Of a stretch of DNA of 64,000 nt, positions 43,567 through 53,673 are shown piece after piece. Source of the DNA: Pelagimonas sp. (GTDB lineage: Bacteria; Pseudomonadota; Alphaproteobacteria; Rhodobacterales; Rhodobacteraceae). The notes beneath the pieces were generated by a model. The model worked only from the letters and a program-made list of their open reading frames with translations. It ran no database searches and was not told where the DNA came from. Where the stretch lies: the NCBI GenBank assembly GCA_025210345.1, contig JAOARX010000008.1, positions 62,001-126,000 on the forward strand, read 5' to 3'. Positions within the stretch are counted from its first letter, which is position 1; every line of letters starts with the position of its first letter. A program made the translations under genes and the position numbers.

Positions 43567-44415
43567 TCATTCTGCCAGCGCGGCAATAGCCTCGACTTTG
43601 GAAAGCGTTTTACGTGCGGTCTCGACGTGTAGGTTTTCGACAATCTTGCCGTCCACAACCGCAACGCCCTGCCCTGCGGCTTCGGCCTCTTCAAAGGCCG
43701 AGATCTGACGGCGGGCCAGATCCACCTCGACCTCGGAGGGGGCAAAGGCCTGGTTCGCCACATCAACCTGCGCTGGGTGGATCAGGGTCTTGCCATCCAT
43801 GCCCATGTCGCGGCCCTGATCACATTCCACCCTCAGACCTTGGGCATCCTTGAACGCATTATAGACGCCGTCAACGATCACACAGCCCGTGGCCTTGGCC
43901 GCTAGCAAGCACAGGCCAAGGCCGGGCATCATCGGCAGGCGGTCTTCGCGGAACCGGCTGTTCAGCTCTTTGGCCAGATCATTGGTGCCCATCACCATGC
44001 CCACCATCTTGGGGTGCGCGCCAATCTCGGCCGCCGCCAACATGCCGCGCGGGGTCTCCATCATCGACCAGATCGGTTTGTCGCACAGCGCAGCCAGAGC
44101 ATCCAGTTGCGCGGCGCTTTCGACCTTGGGCAGCAAAACGGCATCGCAGTCCATCTCGTTCACCGCGCGCGCATCATCTTGGCCCCATTCGGTGTCCAGA
44201 CCATTGATGCGCACGATACGGGTGCGATTGCCATAAGAGGTCGCAAGGGCGGCCTTGAGGGTCTCGCGCGCAGCCACTTTTTCCCCGGGTGCCACGGCGT
44301 CTTCGAGATCAAAGATCACCGCATCCACAGGCAGGGTTCGCGCTTTTTCCAGCGCCCGATCCTTGGAACCGGGGATGTAAAGCACCGAACGATAGGGGCG
44401 TGCGCGCATGTCCAT
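43567..44415 (-). CDS. mcl2: (3S)-malyl-CoA thioesterase
   Basis: 282 aa, starting at MDMRARPYRSV after CAGGAGATT. CitE/HpcH aldolase-like barrel: SVLYIPGSKDRALEKA, VIFDLEDAVAPGEK, MMETPRGMLAAAEI, GTNDLAKELNSRFR and MDGKTLIHPAQVDVANQAF. The close match of these segments to Rhodobacter Mcl2, rather than the longer Mcl1 lyase, decides the call. It hydrolyses (3S)-malyl-CoA to malate, pulling the ethylmalonyl-CoA pathway forward. First gene of the mcl2-nnrU-DUF1737-mch run. Confidence 0.88.
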   Translation of the reverse strand: MDMRARPYRSVLYIPGSKDRALEKARTLPVDAVIFDLEDAVAPGEKVAARETLKAALATSYGNRTRIVRINGLDTEWGQDDARAVNEMDCDAVLLPKVESAAQLDALAALCDKPIWSMMETPRGMLAAAEIGAHPKMVGMVMGTNDLAKELNSRFREDRLPMMPGLGLCLLAAKATGCVIVDGVYNAFKDAQGLRVECDQGRDMGMDGKTLIHPAQVDVANQAFAPSEVEVDLARRQISAFEEAEAAGQGVAVVDGKIVENLHVETARKTLSKVEAIAALAE

Positions 44416-44618
44416 GAGAATCTCCTGCGAAATAAAGTTGCGCACTATAGGCTACTTTTTAACGGAAACTTCAAGGAATAAAGCGCCGCAGCGCAGCATT
44501 TCGCGATATTTTCTCGTGCGCCTGCGGCATATATTTAAGATTCTAGGCAGCGTACGCAGCGTTAACCTCATTGTCACCAGTCTGGGGACAGTCTTACAGC
44601 ACGGCCAAAAACCGGCTG

Positions 44619-44647
44619 GGGCGCCTTGCGGAACAGGGCTGGCGCCC
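44619..44647. repeat. Inverted repeat in the 44416-44724 divergent gap
   Basis: GGGCGCC and GGCGCCC with a 15-base loop lie upstream of the secreted-protein gene. The rest of this 309-bp gap shows nothing that could be assigned. Confidence 0.4.
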
Positions 44648-44724
44648 GGGATCTGAGGGGACCCAATCCGGGGATGCATGCGGCAAAGTCGCAAAAGGTA
44701 TCCCCTTACCGAAAGGTAACGACG

Positions 44725-45045
44725 ATGACGGATAAGTTTGTGAAGATCGGAATGCTTTCTGCAGGCCTGCTGCTGGCGGCTGCTACTTTGGTCAACGCGC
44801 AGGGCACGCAAAACTGCGCGCCCCGGGATCAGGTGGTGGATCGTCTGGCATCCAAATATGGAGAAACACGTCAAAGCATGGGGCTTGGGTCCAACAATGC
44901 TGTGATGGAGGTATTTGCCTCGGTTGAAAGCGGTTCCTGGACCATCACTGTGACCATGGCCAACGGCGTGACCTGTCTGGTCGCCAGTGGACAGGCCTTT
45001 GAAGAACTGGCCGAGGCCCTGCCGCCCAAGGGCGATGATGCCTGA
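44725..45045 (+). CDS. Small secreted protein
   Basis: 106 aa, starting at MTDKFVKIGML after AAAGGTAAC. The signal peptide (about residues 1-25, ending LVNAQG) precedes a short periplasmic domain with two Cys (NCAPRDQ and GVTCLVASG), possibly a disulfide. The segment DRLASKYGETRQSMGL is helical. It resembles small exported proteins common in roseobacters; no named family can be given. Single gene, divergent from mcl2. Confidence 0.75.
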   Translation: MTDKFVKIGMLSAGLLLAAATLVNAQGTQNCAPRDQVVDRLASKYGETRQSMGLGSNNAVMEVFASVESGSWTITVTMANGVTCLVASGQAFEELAEALPPKGDDA

Positions 45046-45149
45046 TCAAGCTGGGGATGCGTTTTCGGGGGACCTGAAACAACTATGTCCTCCGCACCGG
45101 GGGCTTTCCCGCAAATGTGCTGTGCGCACAGGTCCCTGATCTGTCTGCT

Positions 45150-45902
45150 CTAGCTCAGCGCATCCCACATGAGCTTTGATCCGGTCAGGAACAAGGCAAC
45201 ATAGGCAATCAAAAAGAACAGCCGTTCCGGGATCACATGATGGGCTTTCACGCCCAGCCATGTTCCCAATAGCGCAGCGGGGCTCACCATCAGCGCGACT
45301 AACAGTATGTCTTGGGTGAATATTCCCATCTGCGCGTAAAAGCCTGACTTCAATAGATTTACGGCCCAAAACACCAAGATCGTGGTGGCCTGGAACTCAA
45401 GCTTTCCAAGTCGTCGCCCCAGCAAGTACACCGCCGCTGCCGGGCCACCAGCGTGGCTGACAAAGCTTGTGAACCCTAGGACCAGACCCGCGATCCAGCC
45501 GGTCATTGTGCCCATTGGGTTTTGCCCAAGGGTCACCACCCCCAGCCCCACCACCCCCTGCCAAAGCACAAAGAGCACCGCCACCAGCCCGATCAGCAGC
45601 TTGATCAGGTTCGGGTCGGCAACGGTGAAAAACATCGCCCCAACCAAAGTTCCCGGGACTGCGCCGACCAATAGGGCGCGCGCGCTGCTCCAATTCCATT
45701 TTCGCCAATAGGCGGGCAGGCTTGCCAGATCTATAAGCATCAGCAGGGGCAGCATGACCGCCAATGCCACGGCCGGGTCAAGCACCAAGGCAAGAATCGA
45801 TGCGCTTGCAAAGGCAACACCCGAACCAAATCCGGCCTTGGATATGCCGGCAAAGACCGTCGCCGCCGCAATCATTGCCAAAATTACCGGATCAAATAGC
45901 AC
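45150..45902 (-). CDS. TauE/SafE-family membrane permease
   Basis: 250 aa with about eight membrane helices. The N-terminal AGISKAGFGSGVAFASASIL and the middle FTSFVSHAGGPAAAVYLL are typical of the TauE/SafE family, which exports sulfite, sulfoacetate or similar organic anions. Substrate unknown. Single gene on the minus strand between the secreted protein and mdh. Confidence 0.9.
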   Translation of the reverse strand: MLFDPVILAMIAAATVFAGISKAGFGSGVAFASASILALVLDPAVALAVMLPLLMLIDLASLPAYWRKWNWSSARALLVGAVPGTLVGAMFFTVADPNLIKLLIGLVAVLFVLWQGVVGLGVVTLGQNPMGTMTGWIAGLVLGFTSFVSHAGGPAAAVYLLGRRLGKLEFQATTILVFWAVNLLKSGFYAQMGIFTQDILLVALMVSPAALLGTWLGVKAHHVIPERLFFLIAYVALFLTGSKLMWDALS

Positions 45903-46017
45903 CGCGCGCTCTCCTCTAACTTGCGACAGATACTGCGTTTATCTCTTTGTTTAGAAAAGTCCTAATCAAAGCGCGCGCAGGCGCCGCAGTGCAGCACCCT
46001 TGCGTAAAGGGCCATAA

Positions 46018-47025
<1,008 letters not shown>

Positions 47026-47044
47026 GCCACTGACATTGGTGAAG

Positions 47045-47071
47045 GCCCCGGACATCTGTCCGGGGCTTTTG
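47045..47071 (+). terminator. Intrinsic terminator of mdh
   Basis: GCCCCGGAC, loop ATCT, GTCCGGGGC, then TTTTGCG. Confidence 0.93.
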
Positions 47072-47198
47072 CGTTCTCATAAGACGGGTGACGCGGTGAC
47101 TTCCTTTATCCCGTCTTTGATTAATATTCGCGTTACATTCTCCACTTATTGGCGATTAACCCGATTGATTCCCCCACAAGCGCTAACATGGAATTTAC

Positions 47199-47231
47199 TT
47201 GTGATCACACTTTCCAAAACTGTGATCACAA
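47199..47231 (+). promoter_or_regulatory. Paired GTGATCAC operator upstream of sucC
   Basis: TTGTGATCAC, 13-base spacer, GTGATCACAA, with palindromes centred at 47204.5 and 47225.5 (21 bp). It ends 110 bp before the sucC ATG. The architecture and spacing equal the site before sdhC. A -10-like CATTAT at 47246-47251 would put the second palindrome over the -35 region, compatible with repression. Confidence 0.82.
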
Positions 47232-47341
47232 ATGTCGAAAAAGCGCATTATTTTCCCACCTGCGGCAAGTTTTCGTTTAGCCGATGCGGCTAGACGGGGT
47301 TAAACCCATGCAAACCGCAGCAAAACGGGGACAATCGACCC

Positions 47342-48535
47342 ATGAACATCCACGAGTACCAGGCCAAGGCGCTTTTGCGCGAATACGGCGCACCGGTTTC
47401 CGACGGCCGTGCCGTTCTGAAAGCCGAAGACGCCAAAACCGCAGCAGGCGAGCTGGACGGCCCTCTTTGGGTTGTAAAGGCCCAGATCCACGCAGGTGGC
47501 CGCGGCAAAGGTTCTTTCAAAGAATCCGAAGCCGGTGAAAAGGGCGGCGTGCGCCTGGCCAAGTCGGTCGAAGAGGCCGCTGAAGAAGCCAAAAAGATGC
47601 TGGGCAAGACCCTCGTCACCCACCAGACCGGCCCGGCGGGCAAGCAGGTCAACCGCATCTACATCGAAGATGGTTCGGACATCGAACGCGAACTCTACCT
47701 CGCCCTGCTGGTCGACCGTCAGACATCGCGCGTGTCCTTCGTCTGCTCGACTGAGGGCGGCATGGACATCGAAGAGGTTGCCGCAGCAACCCCCGAGAAA
47801 ATCCTGTCCTTCTCCGTTGATCCCGCAACCGGCTATCAGGCGTTCCACGGCCGCCGCATCGCCTTTGCCCTCGGCCTAGAAGGCGCGCAGGTCAAGGAAT
47901 GCGTCAAGCTGATGGGCATCCTCTACAAGGCCTTCATGGAAAAAGACATGGAGATGCTTGAGATCAACCCGCTGATCGTCATGCCCGGCGGCAAGCTCAA
48001 GGTGCTGGACGCCAAAGTTGGCTTTGACGGCAACGCGATCTATCGCCAGCCCGCCATCGCGGAACTGCGCGACGAGACCGAAGAAGACAGCAAAGAGCTG
48101 GAAGCCTCGAAATACGACCTGAACTATATCGCACTCGACGGTGAAATCGGCTGCATGGTGAACGGTGCGGGTCTGGCGATGGCCACCATGGACATCATCA
48201 AGCTGTACGGTGCCGAGCCTGCGAACTTCCTCGACGTTGGCGGTGGCGCCACCAAAGAGAAAGTGACTGAGGCGTTCAAAATCATCACCTCGGATAAGAA
48301 CGTCAAAGGCATTCTGGTCAACATCTTCGGCGGCATCATGCGTTGCGACGTGATCGCAGAGGGTGTTGTGGCCGCTGTCAAAGAGGTCGGTCTGGAAGTT
48401 CCGCTGGTTGTGCGCCTTGAGGGCACCAACGTTGAGCAGGGCAAAGAGATCATCAACACCTCTGGCCTGAACGTCATCGCCGCTGACAACCTGTCAGACG
48501 GTGCTGAGAAGATCGTGAAAGCGGTTAAAGGCTAA
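47342..48535 (+). CDS. sucC: Succinyl-CoA synthetase beta subunit
   Basis: 397 aa. The N-terminal ATP-grasp domain begins [18 protein letters not shown], with [16 protein letters not shown]. The CoA-ligase half contains [17 protein letters not shown] and [15 protein letters not shown]. It makes succinate and NTP from succinyl-CoA together with SucD. Unusually it is separated from sucD by a small membrane-protein gene. Confidence 0.98.
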   Translation: MNIHEYQAKALLREYGAPVSDGRAVLKAEDAKTAAGELDGPLWVVKAQIHAGGRGKGSFKESEAGEKGGVRLAKSVEEAAEEAKKMLGKTLVTHQTGPAGKQVNRIYIEDGSDIERELYLALLVDRQTSRVSFVCSTEGGMDIEEVAAATPEKILSFSVDPATGYQAFHGRRIAFALGLEGAQVKECVKLMGILYKAFMEKDMEMLEINPLIVMPGGKLKVLDAKVGFDGNAIYRQPAIAELRDETEEDSKELEASKYDLNYIALDGEIGCMVNGAGLAMATMDIIKLYGAEPANFLDVGGGATKEKVTEAFKIITSDKNVKGILVNIFGGIMRCDVIAEGVVAAVKEVGLEVPLVVRLEGTNVEQGKEIINTSGLNVIAADNLSDGAEKIVKAVKG

Positions 48536-48537
48536 CT

Positions 48538-48900
48538 TTGTTAGGAGTGATATTCATACCTCTGGGGCTTGCTGCCTGGGTCTTCGCATTTTTGTTCGCG
48601 ATCAAATTTCTCGGTCAAACTGCGAAAGACTTCGTTCTGGTTCTTCTTTCGGCGCTTAGCGTCATTTGGATTTACCAGAGTGTGTCTTTGATCCAGTTAA
48701 ATGAGTGCAACATGTCGATCTCAGGGTGGTTAAAGTCGGTTCTTTTGCTGTCGCCCGAATGTCCTATTCACTATGGCAACACCGAACCGCTCCACGCTCT
48801 GGGCTTCTTCATACGCAAACTCTCCGCCCTCGCGTTTTTGATTATCGCTGCACTGCGGGCAGTCCTTATCCTGCGCCGCGACCGACATATACAAATATAG
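48538..48900 (+). CDS. Small membrane protein inserted between sucC and sucD
   Basis: 120 aa if read from the TTG at 48538; a GTG at 48547 is an alternative, and both lie near TTAGGAG. Two to three hydrophobic helices (PLGLAAWVFAFLFAIKFLG, DFVLVLLSALSVIWIYQ, a C-terminal helix before RRDRHIQI). Two Cys lie in NECNMSIS and SPECPIH. Its GC content is visibly lower than that of sucC and sucD and its codon use differs, which suggests later insertion. No family is recognised. Confidence 0.65.
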   Translation: MLGVIFIPLGLAAWVFAFLFAIKFLGQTAKDFVLVLLSALSVIWIYQSVSLIQLNECNMSISGWLKSVLLLSPECPIHYGNTEPLHALGFFIRKLSALAFLIIAALRAVLILRRDRHIQI

Positions 48901-48912
48901 GAGACTCCAAAA

Positions 48913-49800
48913 ATGGCAGTCCTTATCGACGAAAACACAAAAGTCATCTGTCAGGGCTTCACCGGCTCGCAGGGGACATTCCACTCCGAACAGGCCATCG
49001 CTTATGGCACCAAAATGGTCGGCGGCGTGACGCCGGGCAAAGGTGGCAATGAGCACCTCGGCCTACCCGTCTTCAACTCGGTTCACGAAGCCAAGCACGT
49101 GACCGAAGCCAACGCATCGGTGATCTATGTTCCCCCGCCCTTCGCAGCGGATTCGATCCTCGAAGCGATTGACGCGGAAATGGAACTGATCGTCTGCATC
49201 ACCGAAGGCATTCCGGTGCTGGACATGATGCGCGTTCAGCGCGCCCTGCAAGACAGCACCTCGCGCCTGATCGGCCCGAACTGCCCCGGTGTGATCACGC
49301 CCGACGCATGCAAAATCGGCATTATGCCCGGCCACATCCACAAGCGTGGCTCGGTTGGTGTTGTGTCGCGTTCGGGCACCCTGACTTACGAAGCTGTGAA
49401 ACAGACGTCGGACATTGGTCTGGGCCAGTCGACCGCGGTTGGCATCGGTGGCGACCCGATCAAAGGCACCGAGCACATCGACGTGCTGGACATGTTCCTG
49501 GACGACGATGAAACCCAGTCGATCATCATGATCGGTGAAATCGGTGGTTCTGCCGAAGAAGAAGCCGCAGCCTTCCTCGCCGAGCAGAAGAAAAAAGGCC
49601 GCTGGAAACCCACCGCAGGCTTCATCGCAGGCCGCACCGCCCCTCCGGGACGCCGCATGGGCCACGCCGGTGCGATCGTCGCAGGTGGCAAAGGTGGCGC
49701 CGAAGACAAGATCGAAGCGATGAAATCCGCTGGCATCGTTGTCGCAGACAGCCCCGCCACATTGGGCGAAGCTGTTCAGAAGGCCATCGAGCTGGGTTAA
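48913..49800 (+). CDS. sucD: Succinyl-CoA synthetase alpha subunit
   Basis: 295 aa. The CoA-binding fold begins [39 protein letters not shown] and the phospho-His loop [20 protein letters not shown] (His in GHAG) are diagnostic. Ribosome site AGGAGACT. Partner of sucC. Confidence 0.98.
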   Translation: MAVLIDENTKVICQGFTGSQGTFHSEQAIAYGTKMVGGVTPGKGGNEHLGLPVFNSVHEAKHVTEANASVIYVPPPFAADSILEAIDAEMELIVCITEGIPVLDMMRVQRALQDSTSRLIGPNCPGVITPDACKIGIMPGHIHKRGSVGVVSRSGTLTYEAVKQTSDIGLGQSTAVGIGGDPIKGTEHIDVLDMFLDDDETQSIIMIGEIGGSAEEEAAAFLAEQKKKGRWKPTAGFIAGRTAPPGRRMGHAGAIVAGGKGGAEDKIEAMKSAGIVVADSPATLGEAVQKAIELG

Positions 49801-49806
49801 CCTATA

Positions 49807-49834
49807 AGCGCGCGGCTCATGGCTGCGCGCTTTC
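49807..49834 (+). terminator. Hairpin after sucD, probable terminator or attenuator
   Basis: AGCGCGC and GCGCGCT enclose an 11-base loop, followed by TTTC only. It could stop or reduce transcription before the hydrolase and sucA. Confidence 0.6.
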
Positions 49835-49854
49835 TCACTATGGAGGAAAGGCCA

Positions 49855-50616
49855 ATGCAAGTTTTTGTAAAAAGGACCGTGTTTTTCGTTGTTGCAACCT
49901 TCTTTGGCTTACTGAGTACCATCGCCTCAGCTGATGGCCCCGGACCTCTAAATGGCGAACTATACTCCAACGGAAATAGGGTTCTCTTTGTCGTATTACA
50001 CGGGGATCTTAGTAGCGGAGCATCAGCGGACTACCATAAAGGCACCGCCAAACGCATGGCTGGAATTCCGGGAACAACCAGCTTTGCACTCATCCGCGCT
50101 GGCTATCGCGATAGCCAGGGACGTAAATCTCCCGGGTCCCACGGAGGGCGACGTGACCACTATACGAATCGCAACAACAAGCTGGTCGCCGATACCATTT
50201 CAAATTTGAAAAAATCTACTGGCGCAAAGCGGGTCGTAGCACTTGGCCATTCAGGTGGCGCTGCGCAACTTGGATCAATCATCGGACGCTTTCCTGGACT
50301 GATCGACAGCGCAATTTTGGTCTCATGCCCTTGTGATATCACACGATGGCGTCAAATGCGCGGGCGTAGTGCTTGGAACAAAAGCCAATCTCCCAGCCGG
50401 TATGTAAAGAAAGTCACTAAATCTACGAAAGTGATCGCAATAACTGGTTCGAATGACAGTAACACGTTCCCTACATTGGCACAAAACTATGTAGCTAAAC
50501 TGCAATCGAACGGAGTTCCTTCCAGTTATATCGAGGTCCCTGGCGCGGCCCATTCCTATCAGGGCGCCCTGCGTAAAGTCGCCGAACAAACCGCGAAGCG
50601 TGAAATTCAGCGGTAG
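49855..50616 (+). CDS. Secreted alpha/beta-hydrolase inserted between sucD and sucA
   Basis: 253 aa, starting at MQVFVKRTVFF after TGGAGGAAAG. The signal peptide ends near STIASADG. The hydrolase fold shows FVVLHGDLSSGAS and the nucleophile elbow ALGHSGGAAQLG (Ser in GHSGG). The late His in GAAHSYQGAL completes a plausible triad, with Asp in TGSNDSN. Base composition is clearly more AT-rich than the suc genes. The product would act in the periplasm or outside; the substrate is unknown. Confidence 0.8.
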   Translation: MQVFVKRTVFFVVATFFGLLSTIASADGPGPLNGELYSNGNRVLFVVLHGDLSSGASADYHKGTAKRMAGIPGTTSFALIRAGYRDSQGRKSPGSHGGRRDHYTNRNNKLVADTISNLKKSTGAKRVVALGHSGGAAQLGSIIGRFPGLIDSAILVSCPCDITRWRQMRGRSAWNKSQSPSRYVKKVTKSTKVIAITGSNDSNTFPTLAQNYVAKLQSNGVPSSYIEVPGAAHSYQGALRKVAEQTAKREIQR

Positions 50617-50662
50617 TGAAATACATGAACTCAACCAATACCACGTTTCAGAGGGTCACAAA

Positions 50663-53629
50663 ATGAACGACCAAAGCCCCAACGACCTCTTCCATGCCTC
50701 CAGCTTTATGCAGGGGCATAACGCGGAATATCTTGAGCAGATGTACGCCCGTTATGCAGCTGATCCCAACGCTGTGGATCAGGCGTGGCAGGAATTTTTC
50801 CGTCAGCTTGGCGATGCCGAGCTGGACGTCAAAGCCGAGGCACAGGGCCCCAGCTGGGCGCGTGGCGATTGGCCCCCGACCCCCGATGACGATCTGACCG
50901 GTGCGCTGACCGGCGAATACCCCATGCCCGTTGCCCCGAAAGAGGCCAAAGGCGCCGCCAAAAAGATAAAGGACAAGGCCGAGGCGCAGGGCGTTGAGGT
51001 CTCAGACAGCGCGATCCAGCGTGCGGTTCTTGACAGTATCCGCGCCCTGATGATCATCCGCGCCTACCGCATCCGTGGCCACCTGGCCGCTGATCTTGAT
51101 CCGCTGGGCCTGCGTGACACCTCGAACCACCCCGAGCTTGACCCTAAGTCATACGGTTTCACCGATGCGGACATGGATCGCCCGATCTTTATCGACAATG
51201 TTCTGGGCCTGCAGATCGCGTCGATGCGCCAGATCGTCGAGATCGTGAAACGCACCTATTGCGGCACCTTCGCCCTGCAATACATGCATATTTCCGACCC
51301 TGAACAATCCGCATGGCTCAAAGAGCGCATCGAGGGGTTCGGCAAGGAAATCGCCTTTACCCGTGAGGGCCGCAAAGCCATCCTGAACAAGCTGGTCGAA
51401 GCCGAGGGTTTCGAAAAGTTCCTGCATGTCAAATACATGGGCACCAAGCGTTTTGGTCTGGACGGTGGCGAAAGCCTGATCCCCGCGATGGAGCAGATCA
51501 TCAAACGTGGCGGCAATCTGGGCGTGCGCGAAATCATCATCGGCATGCCCCACCGGGGCCGTCTGTCGGTACTCGCAAACGTGATGCGCAAACCCTACAA
51601 AGCGATCTTCAACGAATTCCAGGGCGGCAGCTTTAAGCCCGAAGACGTGGATGGCTCGGGCGACGTGAAATATCACCTCGGCGCCTCCAGCGACCGCGAA
51701 TTTGACGGCAATTCGGTGCACCTGTCGCTGACTGCCAACCCCTCGCACCTTGAGGCGGTGAACCCCGTGGTTCTGGGCAAGGTCCGCGCCAAGCAGGACC
51801 AGTTCAACGACAGCACCCGCACCACGGTCATGCCGATCCTGCTGCATGGTGACGCGGCCTTTGCCGGTCAGGGTGTCGTGGCCGAGTGCTTTGCCCTGTC
51901 GGGTCTGCGCGGTCACAAGACCGGCGGCACGATCCACATCGTTGTGAACAACCAGATCGGGTTCACCACCGCCCCGCACTTCTCACGCTCGTCGCCCTAT
52001 CCGACAGACAACGCGCTGGTGGTTGAGGCGCCGATTTTCCACGTCAACGGGGACGACCCCGAAGCGGTGGTTCACGCGGCCAAGGTCGCGACCGAGTTCC
52101 GCCAGAAGTTCGGCAAGGACGTGGTCATCGACATGTTCTGCTACCGTCGTTTTGGTCACAACGAGGGCGATGAGCCCATGTTCACCAACCCGATCATGTA
52201 CAAAAAGATCAAGGCGCAAAAGACCACCCTGTCGCTTTACACTGATCGCCTTGTCAAAGACGGGCTGATCCCCGAGGGCGAGATCGAAGACATGAAGGCC
52301 GCCTTCCAGGCCCATCTGAACGAAGAGTTCGAGGCGGGCAAGGTGTTCAAACCCAACAAGGCGGATTGGCTGGATGGGCGCTGGAGCCACCTGGATAAAA
52401 CCAAGGCCGAAGACTATCAGCGCGGCACCACCGCGATCTCGGATGAGGCGGCTCAGGCCGTGGGCACCGCGCTGACCCGTATCCCCGATGGCTTTCCGCT
52501 GCATAAGACCGTGGGCCGCCTTATCGAAGGCCGCGCCAAGATGTTCGAAACCGGCAAGGGCTTTGACTGGGCCACCGCCGAGGCCCTCGCCTTTGGTTCG
52601 CTCCAGCTTGAGGGCTATCCGGTGCGCCTGTCGGGTCAGGATTGTACGCGCGGGACCTTCTCTCAGCGTCACTCGGGCTTTATCAACCAGGAAACCGAAG
52701 AGCGCTACTATCCGCTCAACAACATCCGCGAAGGTCAGGCCCAATATGAAGTGATCGACTCGGCGCTGTCGGAATATGCGGTGCTGGGCTTCGAATACGG
52801 CTATACGCTGGCGGAACCCAACGCGCTGACCCTTTGGGAAGCGCAGTTTGGCGATTTCGCCAACGGCGCGCAGATCATGTTCGATCAGTTCATTTCCTCG
52901 GGCGAAAGCAAATGGTTGCGCATGTCCGGGCTGGTCTGCCTGATGCCGCACGGGTTTGAAGGTCAGGGGCCGGAACACTCCTCCGCACGCCTTGAACGCT
53001 TCTTGCAGCTGTGTGGCCAGGACAACTGGATCGTGGCGAACTGTTCGACCCCGTCGAACTATTTCCACATCCTGCGCCGTCAGTTGCACCGCTCTTTCCG
53101 CAAGCCGCTCATGCTGGTCACGCCCAAGTCGCTCTTGCGTCACAAGCTGTGCATCTCGGACATCTCGGACTTTACCGAAGGGTCGTCGTTCCACCGCGTC
53201 CTTTGGGATGATGCGCAAAAGGGCAATTCGGATACCGATCTGGTCGCCGATGACAAGATCAAGCGCGTCGTCATGTGTTCGGGCAAGGTATATTATGACC
53301 TTCTGGAAGAGCGCGACGCACGTGGCATCGACGACATCTATCTCTTGCGCATCGAACAGTTCTATCCATTCCCGGCGCATGCGCTGATCAAAGAGCTTGA
53401 ACGCTTTAAGGGCGCCGAGATGATCTGGTGCCAGGAAGAACCCAAGAACCAGGGCGCCTGGACCTTTATCGAGCCGAATATCGAATGGGTTCTGGGCCGT
53501 ATCGACGCCGCGCACCCGCGCCCGCGTTACGTGGGCCGCGCCACCTCGGCTTCGCCCGCAACGGGCCTTGCCAGCAACCACAAAGCACAACAATCCGCGC
53601 TCGTGAACGAAGCGCTGACCATGGAATAA
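50663..53629 (+). CDS. sucA: 2-oxoglutarate dehydrogenase E1 component
   Basis: 988 aa, starting at MNDQSPNDLFHASSF, the usual start; an in-frame ATG at 50600 overlaps the hydrolase gene. E1 landmarks are the N-terminal SFMQGHNAEYLEQMYARYA, the thiamine region GMPHRGRLSVLANVM and FCYRRFGHNEGDEP, and LMPHGFEGQGPEHSSARLER. It decarboxylates 2-oxoglutarate with ThDP and loads succinyl groups on SucB. sucB starts 44 bp downstream. Confidence 0.98.
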   Translation: MNDQSPNDLFHASSFMQGHNAEYLEQMYARYAADPNAVDQAWQEFFRQLGDAELDVKAEAQGPSWARGDWPPTPDDDLTGALTGEYPMPVAPKEAKGAAKKIKDKAEAQGVEVSDSAIQRAVLDSIRALMIIRAYRIRGHLAADLDPLGLRDTSNHPELDPKSYGFTDADMDRPIFIDNVLGLQIASMRQIVEIVKRTYCGTFALQYMHISDPEQSAWLKERIEGFGKEIAFTREGRKAILNKLVEAEGFEKFLHVKYMGTKRFGLDGGESLIPAMEQIIKRGGNLGVREIIIGMPHRGRLSVLANVMRKPYKAIFNEFQGGSFKPEDVDGSGDVKYHLGASSDREFDGNSVHLSLTANPSHLEAVNPVVLGKVRAKQDQFNDSTRTTVMPILLHGDAAFAGQGVVAECFALSGLRGHKTGGTIHIVVNNQIGFTTAPHFSRSSPYPTDNALVVEAPIFHVNGDDPEAVVHAAKVATEFRQKFGKDVVIDMFCYRRFGHNEGDEPMFTNPIMYKKIKAQKTTLSLYTDRLVKDGLIPEGEIEDMKAAFQAHLNEEFEAGKVFKPNKADWLDGRWSHLDKTKAEDYQRGTTAISDEAAQAVGTALTRIPDGFPLHKTVGRLIEGRAKMFETGKGFDWATAEALAFGSLQLEGYPVRLSGQDCTRGTFSQRHSGFINQETEERYYPLNNIREGQAQYEVIDSALSEYAVLGFEYGYTLAEPNALTLWEAQFGDFANGAQIMFDQFISSGESKWLRMSGLVCLMPHGFEGQGPEHSSARLERFLQLCGQDNWIVANCSTPSNYFHILRRQLHRSFRKPLMLVTPKSLLRHKLCISDISDFTEGSSFHRVLWDDAQKGNSDTDLVADDKIKRVVMCSGKVYYDLLEERDARGIDDIYLLRIEQFYPFPAHALIKELERFKGAEMIWCQEEPKNQGAWTFIEPNIEWVLGRIDAAHPRPRYVGRATSASPATGLASNHKAQQSALVNEALTME

Positions 53630-53673
53630 CCAGCCGTCGCGATAGCGATTGGGTGACATAGAAGGAAAGAAAC

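Noticed and set aside
43567-44415. Calling this gene mcl1 (malyl-CoA/beta-methylmalyl-CoA lyase)
   Set aside because: Its length and segments such as SVLYIPGSKDRALEKA and GTNDLAKELNSRFR match the shorter Mcl2 thioesterase; Mcl1 is longer and differs in these regions.
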